64,000 nt of DNA from Streptomyces lanatus (lineage in GTDB: Bacteria > Actinomycetota > Actinomycetes > Streptomycetales > Streptomycetaceae), in NCBI RefSeq assembly GCF_014655715.1, contig NZ_BNBM01000021.1, positions 118,595 through 182,594 on the forward strand, in the 5' to 3' direction. Position numbers and translations under genes: made by a program. Each line of letters starts with the position of its first letter. Position 1 is the first letter of the stretch. Of the stretch, positions 26,655-35,624 are shown in pieces. Below the pieces are notes generated by a model that was not told the DNA's origin, made no database searches, and saw nothing but the letters and a program-made list of their open reading frames with translations.

Positions 26655-27854
26655 TTACAGGGCACAGCTGTCGCTGTCCACCTGCTGGCTGGCGGTACGC
26701 CCCTTGACGATGTCCTCCTGGATCTCGTCCGCGGTGAGCGCGTAGCCGGTGTCGGCGTCGTCCAGGGACTTGGCGAAGACCACGCCGTACACCTTGCCGT
26801 CGGGAGTGAGCAGCGGGCCGCCGGAGTTGCCCTGCCGGACGGTCGCGTACAGCGAGTAGACATCACGGCGCACGGTGCCGCGGTGGTAGATGTCAGGCCC
26901 GTTGGCCGGCAGCCGCCCGCGCACGCGCGCGGCCCGCACGTCGTACGCGCCGTTCTCCGGGAAGCCCGCGATGATCGCGCCGTCGTCGCTCTCGGCGTCG
27001 GTGGCCGTGAACCGCAGTACGGGCGCGTCCAGGTCCGGTACGTCCAGTACGGCGATGTCGCGCTCCCAGTCGTAGAGGACGACCTTGGCGTCGTACCGCC
27101 TGCCCTCGCCGCCGATCTGGACGGTGGGTTCGTCGACGCCGCCGACGACATGCGCGTTGGTCATGACGCGGCGGTCGGCGAAGACGAAGCCGGTGCCCTC
27201 CAGGACCTTGCCGCAACTCGTCGCCGTGCCCATGACCTTGACGATGGAGCGCTGCGCGCGGGTGGCCACCGGGCTGTTGGCGAGCGCCGGGTCGGGCGGC
27301 TGGACCTCGTTGATCGGCTCGTTCGAGAACGGGCTGAAGACCTGCGGGAAGCCGTTCTGCGCGAGTACGGAGGAGAAGTCCGCGAACCAGGTGTCGGCCT
27401 GGTCGGGCAGCGCCCGCGCGACGCCGAGCAGCACCTTGGAGCTGCGGACCTCCTTGCCGAGCGTCGGCAGCGTCGTCCCGGCGAGGGCGGAACCGATCAG
27501 CCAGGCGACAAGCAGCATCGCCACGACGTTGACGAGGGCGCCGCCGGTCGCGTCCAGGGCGCGAGCCGGGGACCATGTGATGTACCGGCGCAGCTTGTTG
27601 CCGAGGTGGGTGGTCAGGGCCTGGCCGACGGAGGCGCAGACGATCACGACGACGACCGCGACGACGGCGGCCGTCGTGTTCACCTCGGCGTTGTCGGTCA
27701 GCGCGTCCCAGATGACCGGCAGGAGGTAGACGGCGACGAGGCCGCCGCCGAGGAAGCCGATCACCGACAGGATGCCGACGACGAAGCCCTGGCGATAGCC
27801 CACGATCGCGAACCAGACGGCGGCGACCAGCAACAGGATGTCCAGCACGTTCAC
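26655..27854 (-). CDS. MarP-like membrane serine protease (CvpA + trypsin domains)
   Basis: A 399-residue protein. The first 160 residues form four TM helices of colicin V production (CvpA) type, starting VNVLDILLLVAAVWFAIVGY. The extracytoplasmic C-terminal domain is chymotrypsin-like with His in VMTNAHVVGG, Asp in WERDIAVLDV and Ser in VRQGNSGGPLLT. In M. tuberculosis the orthologue MarP is needed for acid resistance by cleaving a peptidoglycan hydrolase. The GTG at 27854 (VNVLD) is chosen because it begins the first TM helix; GAGGCGAGG lies upstream. Flanked by the epoxide hydrolase and NUDIX genes, as in mycobacteria. Confidence 0.9.
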   Translation of the reverse strand: MNVLDILLLVAAVWFAIVGYRQGFVVGILSVIGFLGGGLVAVYLLPVIWDALTDNAEVNTTAAVVAVVVVIVCASVGQALTTHLGNKLRRYITWSPARALDATGGALVNVVAMLLVAWLIGSALAGTTLPTLGKEVRSSKVLLGVARALPDQADTWFADFSSVLAQNGFPQVFSPFSNEPINEVQPPDPALANSPVATRAQRSIVKVMGTATSCGKVLEGTGFVFADRRVMTNAHVVGGVDEPTVQIGGEGRRYDAKVVLYDWERDIAVLDVPDLDAPVLRFTATDAESDDGAIIAGFPENGAYDVRAARVRGRLPANGPDIYHRGTVRRDVYSLYATVRQGNSGGPLLTPDGKVYGVVFAKSLDDADTGYALTADEIQEDIVKGRTASQQVDSDSCAL

Positions 27855-27974
27855 TGATTCAGGCCTCGCCTCGTCACTCTCCGGTCCCACCCGCCCGGCC
27901 GGGGGCACGGCCCACCGCGAAACGGCACCAGGACAGGGAGTCCCCCGGAAATACACAGCACGGCAGACACCCTG

Positions 27975-28676
27975 TCATGACCGCCAGTCGAGCGGGACCT
28001 GCTTACCCCTGTCCCAGGGCAGCTCCCAGCCCGAGAAATGCAGCAGCCGGTCGATGATCCCGGCGGTGAACCCCCACACCAGTGCCGATTCGACCAGAAA
28101 TGCCGGGCCTCTGTGGCCGCTGGGATGGACAGTGGTGGCGCGGTTGTCCGGATTCGTGAGATCCGCCACGGGGACGGTGAAGACGCGCGCGGTCTCGTTC
28201 GGATCGACGACATCCACCGGGCTCGGCTCGCGCCACCAGCCCAGCACGGGTGTGACGACGAAGCCGCTGACCGGGATGTACAGCTTGGGCAGGACACCGA
28301 AGAGCTGGACACCGCCAGGATCGAGCCCGGTCTCCTCCTCGGCCTCGCGGAGAGCGGCCCGCAGCGGTCCGTCGGTCTGCGGGTCGCCGTCCTCGGGGTC
28401 GAGGGCGCCACCGGGAAAGGACGGCTGTCCGGCATGGGACCGCAGCGAACTCGCCCGCTCCATGAGCAGCAGCTCGGGCCCGCGCTCGCCGTCACCCTCG
28501 CCGAACAGGATCAGTACGGCGGACTGGCGTCCCGCGCCGCTCTCCGGCGGCAGGAAGCGGCTCAGCTGCAACGGCTCCACGGTCTCCACGACCCGCACCA
28601 CCGGGTCCAGCCAGCCCGGCAGCCCTTCCTTGCTGATCACCACCGGCCCGTCCTGCGTATCGCTCGCCCTCGTCAT
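27975..28676 (-). CDS. NUDIX hydrolase, CoA-pyrophosphatase-like
   Basis: A 233-residue NUDIX protein. The NUDIX box is present as GALDPEDGD...LREAEEETGLD, and the segment SLRSHAGQPSFPGGALD just before it matches the CoA pyrophosphatase (NudL/UPF0035) signature. Such enzymes cut CoA and its derivatives to 4'-phosphopantetheine and 3',5'-ADP. The start is ATG 28676 or the GTG two codons earlier; both follow a GGGG stretch. It lies between marP and nth, the order of Rv3671c-Rv3674c. Confidence 0.88.
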   Translation of the reverse strand: MTRASDTQDGPVVISKEGLPGWLDPVVRVVETVEPLQLSRFLPPESGAGRQSAVLILFGEGDGERGPELLLMERASSLRSHAGQPSFPGGALDPEDGDPQTDGPLRAALREAEEETGLDPGGVQLFGVLPKLYIPVSGFVVTPVLGWWREPSPVDVVDPNETARVFTVPVADLTNPDNRATTVHPSGHRGPAFLVESALVWGFTAGIIDRLLHFSGWELPWDRGKQVPLDWRS

Positions 28677-28782
28677 AGCCACCCCCGTCGTCCTGCCGAG
28701 TCCAACGCCCGAGGGCCCCTAGATCGTTCCGACCCGGCCATACGACCACCCGACGCCGCCGTAACCCGTCCCGCCACCACCG

Positions 28783-29796
28783 TCATCCGGCCCCCAGCGG
28801 CGGGGCCGGTTTCCCGCCCGCGTCCAGATAGGCCTGCGGCGGCCGGAGGCGCTGCCCCGGGAAGCCGCCCTTCTCGTACTTGAGGAGCTTCTTCGCCTTC
28901 TCCGGGTCGGTCTCGCCCTCGCCGTACGCCGGGCAGAGCGGCGCGATGGGGCAGGCGCCGCACGCGGGCTTGCGGGCGTGGCAGATACGGCGCCCGTGCC
29001 AGATCACATGGTGCGACAGATCCGTCCAGTCACTCTTCGGGAAGAGGGCGGCGATCTCGGCCTCGATCTTGTCCGGGTCCGTCTGCTCGGTCCACTGCCA
29101 GCGCCGCACCAGCCGCTGGAAGTGCGTGTCCACGGTGATCCCGGGCCGCCCGAAGGCGTTCCCGAGCACGACGAACGCCGTCTTGCGACCGACGCCGGGC
29201 AACTTGACCAGCTCTTCCAGCCGCCCCGGGACCTCACCGCCGTAGTTCTCCACCAGCGCCTTGGAGAGCCCCATGACCGACTTGGTCTTGGCCCGGAAGA
29301 ACCCACAGGGACGCAGGATCTCCTCGACCTCCTCCGGGTTGGCCGCGGCCAGGTCCTCCGGGGTGGGGTACTTGGCGAAGAGCGCGGGGGTCGTCTGGTT
29401 GACGCGCAGGTCGGTGGTCTGGGCGGACAGGACGGTGGCGACGACGAGCTGGAAGGGGTTGTCGAAGTCCAGCTCGGGGTGGGCGTACGGGTAGACGTCC
29501 GCGAGCTCGCGGTTGATGCGGCGGGCACGGCGGACGAGGGCGGTGCGGGATTCGGTCTTGGGGGGCTTGGAGGCGACGGCCTTACTCGCGACCTTCTTCG
29601 CAGCAGGGGCCTTCTTCGCAGCCGTTTGCTTCACCACTGTTTTCCCGCCATCAGCCACCGCCCTACCCGGCGCTTTTTTCGCCGCTTTTGCCGTTTTCCT
29701 TCCGCCACCGGGGTCCTGTTCGCCCACAGCGGAATCGCGACGTACAACCACCCGCCCAGCCCCCTTGGCCTGTGCTCTCACCGGCGATTTGGACAC
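28783..29796 (-). CDS. nth: Endonuclease III with Lys/Ala-rich N-terminal extension
   Basis: A 337-residue base-excision-repair glycosylase/AP lyase. The helix-hairpin-helix LPGVGRKTAFVVLG supplies the catalytic Lys, VDTHFQRLVRR supplies the catalytic Asp, and the iron-sulfur ligands are CHARKPACGACPIAPLC (Cys spacing 6-2-5). About 90 residues precede the catalytic domain and are rich in Lys, Ala and Pro (KQTAAKKAPAAKKVASKAVA), resembling histone-H1-like tails and absent from E. coli Nth. Divergent from crp. Confidence 0.94.
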   Translation of the reverse strand: MSKSPVRAQAKGAGRVVVRRDSAVGEQDPGGGRKTAKAAKKAPGRAVADGGKTVVKQTAAKKAPAAKKVASKAVASKPPKTESRTALVRRARRINRELADVYPYAHPELDFDNPFQLVVATVLSAQTTDLRVNQTTPALFAKYPTPEDLAAANPEEVEEILRPCGFFRAKTKSVMGLSKALVENYGGEVPGRLEELVKLPGVGRKTAFVVLGNAFGRPGITVDTHFQRLVRRWQWTEQTDPDKIEAEIAALFPKSDWTDLSHHVIWHGRRICHARKPACGACPIAPLCPAYGEGETDPEKAKKLLKYEKGGFPGQRLRPPQAYLDAGGKPAPPLGAG

Positions 29797-29898
29797 CCGG
29801 CCAGCCTAAAGCCCGGCACTGACATCCGCCCCGGACCCTGAAGATCGGCCCCCAATTGGACCCCTGCCGCTTACCTCGGGACACCTGTGCGGCATCCT

Positions 29899-29912
29899 TG
29901 TGACAGATCACA
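29899..29912. promoter_or_regulatory. CRP-like dyad upstream of crp
   Basis: TGTGACAGATCACA is a TGTGA/TCACA dyad with a 4-bp centre, about 90 bp upstream of the crp start. Classical CRP sites have a 6-bp centre, so this is either a shortened site or the operator of another regulator. Confidence 0.45.
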
Positions 29913-30002
29913 CTGTTTGGACCGTCCGGCAAAATGGGGAGCACGGTCCCCTGGTACGTGGGGGAGCAAGATCCCCTGAGCAGGTCGACAAGGAGAGAAC
30001 TC

Positions 30003-30677
30003 GTGGACGACGTTCTGCGGCGCAACCCGCTCTTCGCGGCGCTCGATGACGAGCAGTCCGCAGAGCTGCGCGCCTCCATGAGTGAGGTGACCCTCGCGCG
30101 TGGCGACTCCCTGTTCCACGAGGGCGACCCGGGCGACCGGCTGTATGTCGTCACCGAGGGCAAGGTCAAGCTTCACCGCACATCCCCCGACGGCCGCGAG
30201 AACATGCTCGCCGTCGTCGGCCCCGGAGAGCTCATCGGTGAGCTGTCCCTCTTCGACCCGGGCCCGCGCACGGCGACCGCCACCGCGCTGACCGAGGTCA
30301 AGCTGCTGGGCCTCGGCCACGGCGACCTCCAGCCCTGGCTGAACGCCCGCCCCGAGGTGGCCACCGCCCTGCTGCGCGCCGTCGCCCGCCGACTGCGCCG
30401 CACCAACGACGCGATGTCCGACCTGGTCTTCTCGGACGTCCCCGGCCGGGTCGCCCGCGCACTCCTGGACCTCTCCCGCCGCTTCGGCGTGCAGTCCGAG
30501 GAGGGCATCCACGTCGTCCACGACCTCACGCAGGAGGAGCTGGCCCAGCTGGTCGGCGCGTCGCGCGAGACGGTCAACAAGGCGCTGGCCGACTTCGCCC
30601 AGCGTGGCTGGCTGCGGCTGGAGGCCCGCGCGGTGATCCTGCTGGACGTGGAACGCCTGGCGAAGCGCTCGCGCTAG
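30003..30677 (+). CDS. crp: Cyclic-AMP receptor protein Crp
   Basis: A 224-residue CRP/FNR regulator matching the length of S. coelicolor Crp (SCO3571). It has an N-terminal cyclic-nucleotide jelly roll with the phosphate-binding cassette region (PGELIGELSLFDPGPRTATA), a dimer helix, and a winged HTH (TQEELAQLVGASRETVNKAL, recognition helix in SRETVNKAL). In Streptomyces it controls germination, sporulation and antibiotic clusters. The GTG at 30003 follows AAGGAGAGAA; frames upstream lack such a site. A hairpin terminator follows. Confidence 0.95.
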   Translation: MDDVLRRNPLFAALDDEQSAELRASMSEVTLARGDSLFHEGDPGDRLYVVTEGKVKLHRTSPDGRENMLAVVGPGELIGELSLFDPGPRTATATALTEVKLLGLGHGDLQPWLNARPEVATALLRAVARRLRRTNDAMSDLVFSDVPGRVARALLDLSRRFGVQSEEGIHVVHDLTQEELAQLVGASRETVNKALADFAQRGWLRLEARAVILLDVERLAKRSR

Positions 30678-30692
30678 CCCGTACGCCGTCCC

Positions 30693-30723
30693 AGGGCCCC
30701 GTCTCACGGTGAGGCGGGGCCCT
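30693..30723. terminator. Terminator after crp
   Basis: A 14-bp stem AGGGCCCCGTCTCA / TGAGGCGGGGCCCT (one G-U pair) with a 3-nt loop, 15 nt past the crp stop. Confidence 0.85.
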
Positions 30724-30769
30724 GTCGCGTACGCGGCCGACGTTTTCCTCGCCCCCGCCGCCCCTACCC

Positions 30770-31167
30770 GTCCCATCCCGGGGCTGCCGCCCCCGAACCC
30801 CCGCTGCCGGCCCTGAACGGGCCTTGTCCTCAAACGCCGGACTGGCTGGAGGATGCCGACCGGCGTGTGCCGCCCCACCGGGCGGCGGTCAGAGATGGCG
30901 CACCCCCACGCACCCGCACCCGCACCCGCCCACGGCGGCAAGGGGACGTGCCGGGGGGTGTCCGCCCGCAGCGGCGGGCGTCAACGAACGCCAGCCTCCC
31001 TGCCGTACGGCAACCGCCCGACCGAGGACGGACACCCCCCGGCACGGCCCCGACCCACGAAACAGGCACGGGCGCTACGCGCACCCCCAACCAGCCAAAC
31101 AGGCCGCCGCAGGCACCCCCCAAGGCCACCCCTCGAACATCCACGCACCAAGAGATAGCCTCCGCCC
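30770..31167. repeat. Gene-free gap with a dispersed Streptomyces intergenic repeat
   Basis: In the 490-nt gap after crp, about 30770-30855 contains the CTCAAACGCCGGAC...GGCTGGA block preceded by GGGGCTGCCGCCCCCGAACC, a sequence type I recall from many Streptomyces intergenic regions. Further on are a hairpin GCCGCCC/GGGCGGC (30869-30886) and C-rich runs. No supported gene. Confidence 0.55.
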
Positions 31168-32064
31168 ATGGCAAACGGGCAGTGGTACCCACCGGAGTGG
31201 CCGGACCGCATCCGAGCGCTCGCGGACGGAACCCTCACCCCCGTCACCCCGAAACGGGCGGCCACCGTCATGCTGCTCAAGGACACCGGCACCGCCCCGG
31301 CCGTGCACATGCTGCGCCGCCGGAGCTCCATGGCCTTCGCCGGCGGCGCGTACGCCTACCCCGGCGGCGGCGTAGACCCCCGCGACGAGCACCCGATCCG
31401 CTGGGCGGGCCCCACGCGTGCGTGGTGGGCGGCGCGGCTCGGTGTGGAGGAGGCCACGGCCCAGGCGATCGTCTGCGCCGCCGTACGGGAGACGTACGAA
31501 GAGGCCGGTGTGCTGCTCGCCGGGCCCACCGATGACTCCGTGGTCGGCGACACCACCGGCGACGACTGGGAGACCGACCGCGCCGCCCTCGTCGCCCGCG
31601 ACCTCTCCTTCGCCGAGTTCCTCGACCGCCGAGGCCTCGCCCTCCGCTCCGACCTCCTCGGCGCCTGGACCCGCTGGATCACCCCGGAGTTCGAGCCCCG
31701 CCGCTACGACACCTGGTTCTTCGTCGCCGCCCTCCCCCACGGCCAGCGCACGCGCAACGCCTCCACGGAGGCCGACCGCACGGTGTGGATCCACCCCACG
31801 GACGCCGCCGCCGCGTACGACAAGGGGGAGCTGCTGATGATGCCGCCGACCATCGCGACGCTGCGCCAACTGACGCCGTACGACACCGCCGCCGAGGCCC
31901 TCGCCGCCGCCCCCGACCGCGACCTCACCCCCGTCCTCGCCAAGGCCCGCCTGGAGGACGGCGAGATCGTGCTCGCCTGGCCCGGCCACGACGAGTTCAC
32001 CAAGCACATCCCGACCGGCCAAGCCCCCGCACCCCCCACCGCCCCGGAAGGCCCCCACGCATGA
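31168..32064 (+). CDS. NUDIX hydrolase (NUDT19-like)
   Basis: A 298-residue NUDIX protein with a bulky insert. The NUDIX box is split: AYPGGGVDPRDEHP begins it and CAAVRETYEEAGVLLAG completes it, with about 35 residues between, as in the NUDT19/RP2-type subfamily. The substrate may be an acyl-CoA or other nucleoside diphosphate derivative; it cannot be fixed from sequence. The stop overlaps the next start (ATGA), so it forms a two-gene unit with the MBL-fold hydrolase. The start at 31168 (MANGQWYPPEW) has no strong Shine-Dalgarno. Confidence 0.88.
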   Translation: MANGQWYPPEWPDRIRALADGTLTPVTPKRAATVMLLKDTGTAPAVHMLRRRSSMAFAGGAYAYPGGGVDPRDEHPIRWAGPTRAWWAARLGVEEATAQAIVCAAVRETYEEAGVLLAGPTDDSVVGDTTGDDWETDRAALVARDLSFAEFLDRRGLALRSDLLGAWTRWITPEFEPRRYDTWFFVAALPHGQRTRNASTEADRTVWIHPTDAAAAYDKGELLMMPPTIATLRQLTPYDTAAEALAAAPDRDLTPVLAKARLEDGEIVLAWPGHDEFTKHIPTGQAPAPPTAPEGPHA

Positions 32065-32891
32065 CGGACGCAGCAGCCCTCCCCGGCCAGCCGCGAGGCG
32101 GGGTCCTCACCGGCCCCGCCACCCCCCGAGCCGTCAACGTCCTCGCCCCCAACGCCTCCGCGATGACCCTGGACGGCACCAACACCTGGATCGTCTCCGA
32201 GCCCGACTCCGAGCTGGCCGTCGTCATCGACCCCGGCCCCCTCGACGACGGCCACCTCCGCAACGTCGTCGCCATGGCCGAGAAGTCCGGCAAGCGCATC
32301 GCCCTCACCCTGCTCACCCACGGCCACCCGGACCACGCCGAGGGCGCCGCCCGCTTCGCCGAACTGACCGGCACACGCGTGCGTGCCCTCGACCCGGCGC
32401 TACGGCTCGGCGACGAGGGGCTCGGCGCGGGCGACGTGGTCACCGTCGGCGGCCTGGAGCTGCGTGTCGTACCGACGCCCGGGCACACCGCCGACTCCCT
32501 GTCCTTCCACCTCCCGGCCGACCGCGCCGTCCTGACCGGCGACACGATCCTGGGCCGCGGCACGACGGTCGTGGCCCACCCCGACGGCCGTCTCGGCGAC
32601 TACCTGGACTCGCTGCGGCGGCTGAGGTCCCTCACGGTCGACGACGGCGTGCACACGGTCCTCCCGGGCCACGGGCCCGTCCTGGAGGACGCCCAGGGCG
32701 TCGTCGAGTTCTACCTCGCCCACCGCGCCCACCGCCTCGCCCAGGTCGAGACGGCGGTCGAGGACGGCTACCGCACCCCGTCCGAGGTCGTCGCCCATGT
32801 GTACGCGGACGTGGACCGCTCCCTGTGGCCCGCGGCCGAGCTGTCGGTGCGGGCGCAGATGGACTACCTGGAGGAACACGGCCTCATCTAG
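32061..32891 (+). CDS. Metallo-beta-lactamase-fold hydrolase (LACTB2-like)
   Basis: A 276-residue MBL-fold protein. Metal ligands are in LLTHGHPDHAEG (HxHxDH), PTPGHTADS, LTGDTILGRG and LPGHGPV. The C-terminal helical domain (QVETAVEDGYRTPSEVVAHV) resembles LACTB2/Rv3677c proteins, some of which are endoribonucleases and others thioesterases; the activity here is unknown. Coupled to the preceding NUDIX gene by a 4-nt overlap; convergent with the nucleotidyltransferase gene 10 nt away. Confidence 0.9.
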   Translation: MTDAAALPGQPRGGVLTGPATPRAVNVLAPNASAMTLDGTNTWIVSEPDSELAVVIDPGPLDDGHLRNVVAMAEKSGKRIALTLLTHGHPDHAEGAARFAELTGTRVRALDPALRLGDEGLGAGDVVTVGGLELRVVPTPGHTADSLSFHLPADRAVLTGDTILGRGTTVVAHPDGRLGDYLDSLRRLRSLTVDDGVHTVLPGHGPVLEDAQGVVEFYLAHRAHRLAQVETAVEDGYRTPSEVVAHVYADVDRSLWPAAELSVRAQMDYLEEHGLI

Positions 32892-32901
32892 CCCGCGCTC
32901 C

Positions 32902-33732
32902 TCATCCAGGTCCCCCGGGCCGCGGCGCCTTGACGCCGTGCACGCGCGCGTACTCCCCCGCGAGCCACGGCCCGAGATCATCGACGTACGACCGCAGGAC
33001 ACCCGCGTCACCCACCGGCTCGTACCCGAGCACGGCCGCCCGCCGCATCTGCTCGACCCGCGCGGGGTAGTACGTCCCGAAGGCCTCCGCCATCTCCCGT
33101 AGATCGCTGGTCCATCCACCCCACCGAGGCATCACCAGGGTGAACCCGGTCCGCACCAGATGCCGCGACATGAACCGCACGAGCGGCCGCCGCGCGGCCT
33201 CGCTGTCGTCGGCGCCGGCGATCCGCTCCCGCCACCGGGGCAGCAGCAATCCCAGGTCACCGTTGGTCTCGCGCGCGAGCAGCGTGTCGGGCCGGTAGCG
33301 CGGCAGATACTCGGCGAGGTCCTCGCCCAGCAGAGGCGTGCACAGACAGGCGACGAACCATCCGCCGTCGTACCTCTCCAGCTCGCTCAGCAGCCGCGCA
33401 CGGCTGTCGAGCAACGTCCCCGCCCCGTCGATCTGCGCGAACTCCTCGTCCAGCGCTTCGTCGAGCGCTCGCGCGTCCGCCCGGTCGGCCTCGGTCGGCT
33501 CCTCGCGCAGGACGACCAGCAGATCCAGGTCGCTGCGCCCCACGCGCGCGGTGCCGCGCGGAATCGACCCGTAGAGATACGCGCTGTGCATCCGGGCCCC
33601 GAACAGGTCCGCCACCCGGTCCCGCGCGGCGGCGACGACGGGCTTGAACGCGCGGGGCACGCGCGCGAGGGAGCCTTCGCGCTCGAAGTACCCCTGAGCG
33701 TCGAGCCCACCGCGCGGAACAGTCTCGGCCAT
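32902..33732 (-). CDS. Nucleotidyltransferase-domain protein
   Basis: A 276-residue protein. The pol-beta-like nucleotidyltransferase core is at residues about 45-70: SAYLYGSIPRGTARVGRSDLDLLVVL, with the GS motif and the DxD metal pair. The rest is helical and includes RYRPDTLLARETNGDLG and a basic FMSRHLVRTGF segment. It may adenylylate or otherwise modify a small molecule or protein; no toxin-type MNT/HEPN partner lies beside it. The ATG at 33732 (MAETVPRGG) was chosen because upstream residues are low quality. Its RBS is weak. Confidence 0.78.
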   Translation of the reverse strand: MAETVPRGGLDAQGYFEREGSLARVPRAFKPVVAAARDRVADLFGARMHSAYLYGSIPRGTARVGRSDLDLLVVLREEPTEADRADARALDEALDEEFAQIDGAGTLLDSRARLLSELERYDGGWFVACLCTPLLGEDLAEYLPRYRPDTLLARETNGDLGLLLPRWRERIAGADDSEAARRPLVRFMSRHLVRTGFTLVMPRWGGWTSDLREMAEAFGTYYPARVEQMRRAAVLGYEPVGDAGVLRSYVDDLGPWLAGEYARVHGVKAPRPGGPG

Positions 33733-33865
33733 AGGGTCACTGTGCCCTGCCGCAAGCCCCGGGAGCGGCTCATTTTCCGGCGCCGCACAGCCATGGCCAG
33801 CCTGCCCGGACCTTCCCGAACAGGCTGCCAGCACACGACACCAGGCATACGACCCCGCCGAAGGC

Positions 33866-34333
33866 CTACGCCTCCGTCAGCTCCACCTGAACCTCGACCT
33901 CGACCGGCGCATCCAACGGAAGCACGGCCACACCGACCGCACTGCGCGCGTGCACGCCCTTGTCGCCGAGGACCTCCGCCAGGAGCTCGCTCGCGCCGTT
34001 GATGACGCCCGGCTGCCCCGTGAAGTCGGACGCCGACGCCACGAAGCCCACCACCTTCACCACGCGTGCGATCCGGTCCAGGTCACCCGCGACCGACTTC
34101 ACGGCCGCGAGGGCGTTCAGGGCGCAGATCCGCGCGAGGTCCTTGGCCTCCTCGGCGGTGACCTCGGCTCCCACCTTGCCGGTGACCGGAAGCTTGCCCT
34201 CCACCATGGGGAGCTGGCCGGCGGTGTAGACATAGACGCCCGACTGCACCGCCGGTTGGTACGCGGCCAGCGGCGGCACGACCTCCGGGAGCCTCAGGCC
34301 CAGCTCGGCGAGCTTCTCCTCGGCCGCGCTCAC
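33866..34333 (-). CDS. RidA family protein
   Basis: A 155-residue RidA/YjgF/UK114-type protein of the longer actinobacterial class (Rv3678c-like). The typical core is visible: YTAGQLPMVEGKLPVTGKVG, then VVKVVGFVASASDFTGQPGVINGAS and HARSAVGVAVLPLDAPVEVE. RidA proteins deaminate reactive enamine/imine intermediates; the catalytic Arg of canonical RidA is here within ARSAVG. The GTG at 34333 has GGGAGAAGGC upstream and its GTGA overlaps the stop of the DUF4177 gene. Confidence 0.9.
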   Translation of the reverse strand: MSAAEEKLAELGLRLPEVVPPLAAYQPAVQSGVYVYTAGQLPMVEGKLPVTGKVGAEVTAEEAKDLARICALNALAAVKSVAGDLDRIARVVKVVGFVASASDFTGQPGVINGASELLAEVLGDKGVHARSAVGVAVLPLDAPVEVEVQVELTEA

Positions 34334-34488
34334 GCCTTCTCCCGCTTCAGGTAGGCCACGAGCTGCTCGGGGTTGTTCGGCCCGGGCACGACCTGGACGA
34401 GCTCCCAGCCGTCCTCGCCCCAGGTGTCCAGAATCTGCTTCGTTGCGTGGACGAGCAGAGGCACGGTTGCGTATTCCCACTTGGTCAT
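34330..34488 (-). CDS. DUF4177 small protein
   Basis: A 52-residue protein reading MTKWEYATVPLLVHATKQIL and then DTWGEDGWELVQVVPGP, the WEYKxxxL...GxxGWELV pattern of DUF4177. Function unknown; it is regularly encoded directly upstream of this RidA in actinobacteria (Rv3678A). ATG 34488 is preferred to an upstream in-frame ATG because the conserved sequence starts there. The genes overlap by 4 nt. Confidence 0.85.
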   Translation of the reverse strand: MTKWEYATVPLLVHATKQILDTWGEDGWELVQVVPGPNNPEQLVAYLKREKA

Positions 34489-34594
34489 GTGGCCGACTTT
34501 ATCCGTTGGCCACAAGCCGCCACGCGGCCGACCGCACTCAAGTTATCCACAGGCTGCTGCGTGGTCGGCGCACCGACTGGTTAGGCTCGAAGAC

Positions 34595-35572
34595 GTGAGC
34601 AGGCTCCAGGTCGTCAGCGGCAAGGGCGGGACCGGAAAGACCACGGTCGCCGCCGCGCTCGCGCTCGCCCTCGCGACCGAGGGGAAGCGGACGCTTCTCG
34701 TCGAGGTCGAGGGCAGGCAGGGCATCGCGCAGCTCTTCGAGACAGAGGCGCTGCCCTACGAGGAGCGGAAGATCGCCGTCGCTCCAGGGGGCGGGGAGGT
34801 GTATGCCCTCGCCATAGATCCCGAACTGGCCCTTCTGGACTACCTCCAGATGTTCTACAAGATGGGCGGAGCGGGCCGGGCCCTGAAGAAGCTCGGCGCG
34901 ATCGACTTCGCCACCACCATCGCGCCGGGGCTCAGAGACGTACTTCTCACCGGCAAGGCCTGTGAGGCCGTGCGGCGGAAGGACAAGAGCGGCCGGTTCG
35001 TCTACGACTGTGTCGTCATGGACGCACCGCCCACAGGGCGCATCACCCGCTTCCTGAACGTGAACGACGAGGTCGCGGGCCTCGCCAGGATCGGCCCGAT
35101 ACACAATCAGGCACAGGCCGTGATGCGGGTGCTGAAGTCGGCGGAGACGGCCGTCCATCTGGTGACGCTGCTGGAGGAGATGCCGGTCCAGGAGACCTCG
35201 GACGGGATCGCCGAGCTGCGGGCGGCGCGGCTGCCGGTCGGGCGGATCATCGTGAACATGGTGCGGCCCGAGGTGTTGGACGCGACCGATCTGGAACTCG
35301 TACGGAGCGTCCCGCGCACGGCCGTGGCCAAGGCCCTGTCCTCGGCCGGGCTCGGCGGAGCGCGGCGCGGTGGGAACGCCGAGAAGCTGGTGGACCCGCT
35401 GCTGGTCCAGGCCGACGAGTACGCCGAGCGGCATGCGCTGGAGCACGAGCAGCGGGCGGTCCTGGACGAGTTGGGGCTGCCGGTGCACGAACTGCCGCTG
35501 CTCGCCGAGGGCATGGACCTGGCAGGCCTGTACGAACTCGCGCGCGAGCTGCGGGAACAGGGACTGTCATGA
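34595..35572 (+). CDS. ArsA/GET3-family ATPase, first of pair
   Basis: A 325-residue anion-transporting-type ATPase. Deviant Walker A: VSGKGGTGKTTVAAALALAL at the very N-terminus; switch I LLVEVEGRQGIAQLF; the A-loop/Walker B DCVVMDAPPTGRITRF. It pairs with the next gene as Rv3679-Rv3680 do; the mycobacterial pair forms a complex and affects stress tolerance. The GTG at 34595 is only 7 nt past TAGGCT, a good -10 hexamer, so the mRNA may be leaderless. Confidence 0.92.
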   Translation: MSRLQVVSGKGGTGKTTVAAALALALATEGKRTLLVEVEGRQGIAQLFETEALPYEERKIAVAPGGGEVYALAIDPELALLDYLQMFYKMGGAGRALKKLGAIDFATTIAPGLRDVLLTGKACEAVRRKDKSGRFVYDCVVMDAPPTGRITRFLNVNDEVAGLARIGPIHNQAQAVMRVLKSAETAVHLVTLLEEMPVQETSDGIAELRAARLPVGRIIVNMVRPEVLDATDLELVRSVPRTAVAKALSSAGLGGARRGGNAEKLVDPLLVQADEYAERHALEHEQRAVLDELGLPVHELPLLAEGMDLAGLYELARELREQGLS

Positions 35573-35624
35573 GTCCGTTCACAGGTAGGGAGCCGTACGC
35601 GGTACGTCGGAAGCAGGGGATGTC

